64,000 bases of DNA from an uncultured bacterium (GTDB taxonomy: Bacteria; Cyanobacteriota; Vampirovibrionia; Gastranaerophilales; Gastranaerophilaceae): NCBI GenBank assembly GCA_902774905.1, contig CACYKF010000004.1:37025-101024 (forward strand). The letters run 5' to 3'. The translations under genes and the position numbers were made by a program. How positions within the stretch are numbered: position 1 is the first letter of the stretch; each line of letters begins with the position of its first letter. Shown in pieces: positions 62,174 to 64,000 of the stretch. A model generated the notes under the pieces. It was not told the DNA's origin. It saw only the letters and a list, made by a program, of their open reading frames with translations, and did no database searches.

Positions 62174-63088
62174 TCATTCTTCAATAATTTCAATCATTTC
62201 TTTGAGCATTTTATTGTAAGGAGTAGAAATATTATATTTTTCACCCATTTCAATTACTGCACCTGCAAACATTTCAACTTCGGTTTTTCTGCCTGCTTCA
62301 ATATCTTGCAGCATGGAAGTTTTACCTTCTGGGCACATTTTGTCAAACCCTTTAAACGCATCATCAATTATTGTGTCAGTATTTTTTACTCCTTTTGCCT
62401 TTGCGATTTCCACGACTTCAAGCATAATATTTTTGAGTAAATTTCTTATTTTTTTACTGTTTTGCATCTGCCCAAAAGTTTTGTGCAAAATTGCCGAAAT
62501 CTGATTTGAACTAACATTGAGCATAAATTTTAGCCACATTGAGCGCTCAATATCTTCAGGAATACTATAAGAGATTCCGGCTTTATCAAAATAATTTTTT
62601 AAAATTGTTTCATCTTTTTTGTCGGTAATATCGGAATTTAACACCCCAAAAACAATATCTCCCGTACCGTCAAAGGTAATTTTGTTGCCATCTCGCATTG
62701 CACTGTGTCCGATAAAATAGGAATGAATAATATGTTTCCATCCGTATTTTTGCGCAAGATAATCCTCACTTGTAACCCCGTTTAAAAGGGAAAGGATTAT
62801 AGTATCATCTTTTACAAAATTCTTTATGTTATTCAGCACATCAAAAAAACCATTATATTTTGTAGCAATAATTAATAAATCAGCCTTAAAATTCTCATTA
62901 TCCGGTAAAACATAGTTTAATTTTAATTCTTTTCCGTTGAAAATTTTTGGATTTTTAATATATTTTTCAAATCGTTTTTTATCAACAAGAATTTTTAAAT
63001 TTTCATTATCATAAGTACTTATTTTATCGGCATAAATAGAGCCGATAGCCCCTATTCCGCATATCAAAACATTTTTAATTTCTTTCAT
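62174..63088 (-). CDS. 2-Dehydropantoate 2-reductase family protein
   Basis: NAD(P)-dependent ketopantoate reductase-like (PanE/ApbA) protein: VLICGIGAIGSIYADKI nucleotide loop, LSLLNGVTSEDYLAQKYG, and a C-terminal helical domain with LKFMLNVSSNQISAIL and KTSMLQDIEAGRKTEVEMFAG. 304 residues, usual. It could reduce ketopantoate (coenzyme A path) or a related 2-keto acid. No Shine-Dalgarno; TAAAAT ends 9 nt before the ATG. Confidence 0.88.
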   Translation of the reverse strand: MKEIKNVLICGIGAIGSIYADKISTYDNENLKILVDKKRFEKYIKNPKIFNGKELKLNYVLPDNENFKADLLIIATKYNGFFDVLNNIKNFVKDDTIILSLLNGVTSEDYLAQKYGWKHIIHSYFIGHSAMRDGNKITFDGTGDIVFGVLNSDITDKKDETILKNYFDKAGISYSIPEDIERSMWLKFMLNVSSNQISAILHKTFGQMQNSKKIRNLLKNIMLEVVEIAKAKGVKNTDTIIDDAFKGFDKMCPEGKTSMLQDIEAGRKTEVEMFAGAVIEMGEKYNISTPYNKMLKEMIEIIEE

Positions 63089-63233
63089 AGCAAAAATATT
63101 TTAACACTAAAAAATTTTTAATTAAAAAAACTTTACATTTATGAAAATTAGGGCAATTCTCACGAAAAAAAATACTTTATATAAAAGTAGTAGTTATACA
63201 TGTGTGTGTAAATTTTAATAGTGTGGTCTTTTA

Positions 63234-63992
63234 GTGGGAATAGAATTTAATCCTTGGCGGTTGTTTAGCAACCCCGTCAATCAGGTACAATTAAATAACA
63301 AATATACTATCCCTTTTGGAAATAATGTAGGTAAAGACAGTTTTCAAAATAATTCTGTTGAGCGTTTTTTCAATGAAAAAAGCATCATGATGGCGATTGT
63401 TCAAAACCGAGAATTAAAAGATATAATGAGCAAAAACAAGTTGCCTGTCAGGTTAAATATGAAAGAGCTTATGGAGTTGAAACAGGGTCATTGTCGGGAT
63501 AGTGCGGAAATTTGTGCCAAAATTTACAAGGTTCTTCCGCCTGCGCTAAAAAGTCAGGTAAATATAAAAGACCTAAAAGACGGTGCTATGCTTCATGATT
63601 TTGGTAAAGTTTTAATCCCTGCTGAAATTCTTAATAAAGACGGGAAATTAACGGAAGAAGAATTTAAAATTATGCATCTTCATTCAGAACTTGGTTATCA
63701 GTTGCTCAAAAACAGCGGAGTAAATAACGAAGTTTTGGCTTTGATTCGTCATCACCACGATAATCTTGAGAGTAATAATAAATTTGTTCCCGATATGAAT
63801 ATTCAGATTCTAAATATTGCGGATAGATATTCCGCTTTGACGGAAAATCGTGTTTATAAAAAGGCTTTAAGTCCTGAACAGGCATTGGGAATTATATATG
63901 ATGATGTTCAAAAAGGTCGTGTTCATCCGATTCTTTATTATTCACTTGTTCAGGCAGTAAGACAAACCCCTCAGCCCGTTGCAAAAGTTTAA
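63234..63992 (+). CDS. HD-GYP-like phosphohydrolase lacking the GYP motif
   Basis: A 252-residue protein. The HD domain (about 86-230) has His86, HD at 121-122 (MLHDFGKVLIPAEIL), His148/His150, the triple HHH+D at 173-176 and ADRYSALTENR near 196-206, all as in HD-GYP phosphodiesterases. But after HHHD, where HD-GYP proteins read WDGSGYP, it reads NLESNNKFVPDMN. So c-di-GMP hydrolysis is uncertain. GTG start at 63234 is the best available; no ribosome-binding site. Confidence 0.75.
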   Translation: MGIEFNPWRLFSNPVNQVQLNNKYTIPFGNNVGKDSFQNNSVERFFNEKSIMMAIVQNRELKDIMSKNKLPVRLNMKELMELKQGHCRDSAEICAKIYKVLPPALKSQVNIKDLKDGAMLHDFGKVLIPAEILNKDGKLTEEEFKIMHLHSELGYQLLKNSGVNNEVLALIRHHHDNLESNNKFVPDMNIQILNIADRYSALTENRVYKKALSPEQALGIIYDDVQKGRVHPILYYSLVQAVRQTPQPVAKV

Positions 63993-64000
63993 AAAAGTGA

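Overview
The window reads as a compact, AT-rich chromosome segment from a Gram-negative-type bacterium. My best guess is a host-associated Vampirovibrionia/Melainabacteria (Gastranaerophilales-like) relative of the Cyanobacteria. The evidence is: an autotransporter and an MCE/MlaD-type protein (outer membrane), cyanobacteria-like proximity of efp and accB, a LuxR-type response regulator and a short group-2 sigma factor, low G+C, and many small proteins I cannot assign. The taxonomic call is inference; no rRNA gene is present.

Layout. 1-4.6 kb: an SF1 helicase fused to a Vsr/DUF559-like nuclease, then prs. 4.6-11.6 kb: a large metalloprotease-type autotransporter, a membrane HExxH protein and an NhaC-family antiporter. 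11.7-15.5 kb: a small-RNA candidate, small exported or membrane proteins, a dolichol/phytol-kinase-like protein, three tRNAs (Thr, Thr, Tyr) beside a duplicated tRNA-Tyr 3' end, a DUF486 protein and rpmE. 15.5-20.4 kb: an M48 peptidase and an unrecognised three-gene operon behind a structured RNA leader. 20.4-26 kb: leuS, divergent AmmeMemoRadiSam genes (amrS and a fused amrB-amrA) and gtrA. 26-35 kb: lipid-linked sugar enzymes (ArnT-like, GT2, ChbG/HpnK-like), cca, upp, an MCE protein, a YkgJ-type protein, folC and a REP-associated transposase (RAYT). 35-41 kb: accC, accB, efp, nadC, nadB. 41-48.4 kb: a response regulator, nusA-rimP, trkH-trkA, YggT and mtnP. 48.4-53.6 kb: a second small-RNA candidate, two unrecognised membrane proteins, a thioredoxin and a sigma factor. 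53.6-64 kb: lysS, a 5-formyl-THF cyclo-ligase, a cobalamin adenosyltransferase, a CHASE2-GGDEF cyclase, a P-loop/TPR protein, rsmG, a PanE-type reductase and an HD-GYP-like protein.

The most striking signal is repeat biology. Several families of palindromic repeats fill the intergenic spaces and also sit in frame inside conserved genes: leuS (two insertions), cca, folC (two), nadB, the ArnT-like gene and the RAYT gene itself. One family has REPIN geometry (two inverted hairpins) and clusters around the RAYT, so this looks like a RAYT-REPIN system whose repeats are tolerated as peptide inserts.

Three regulatory observations also stand out. Seven clear genes without a Shine-Dalgarno have a -10 box exactly 6 or 7 nt before the start codon, which predicts leaderless mRNAs. 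A perfectly conserved 33-nt core followed by a covarying terminator occurs twice, which suggests a small-RNA family. The three-gene unknown operon has a leader with mutually exclusive terminator and antiterminator pairings.
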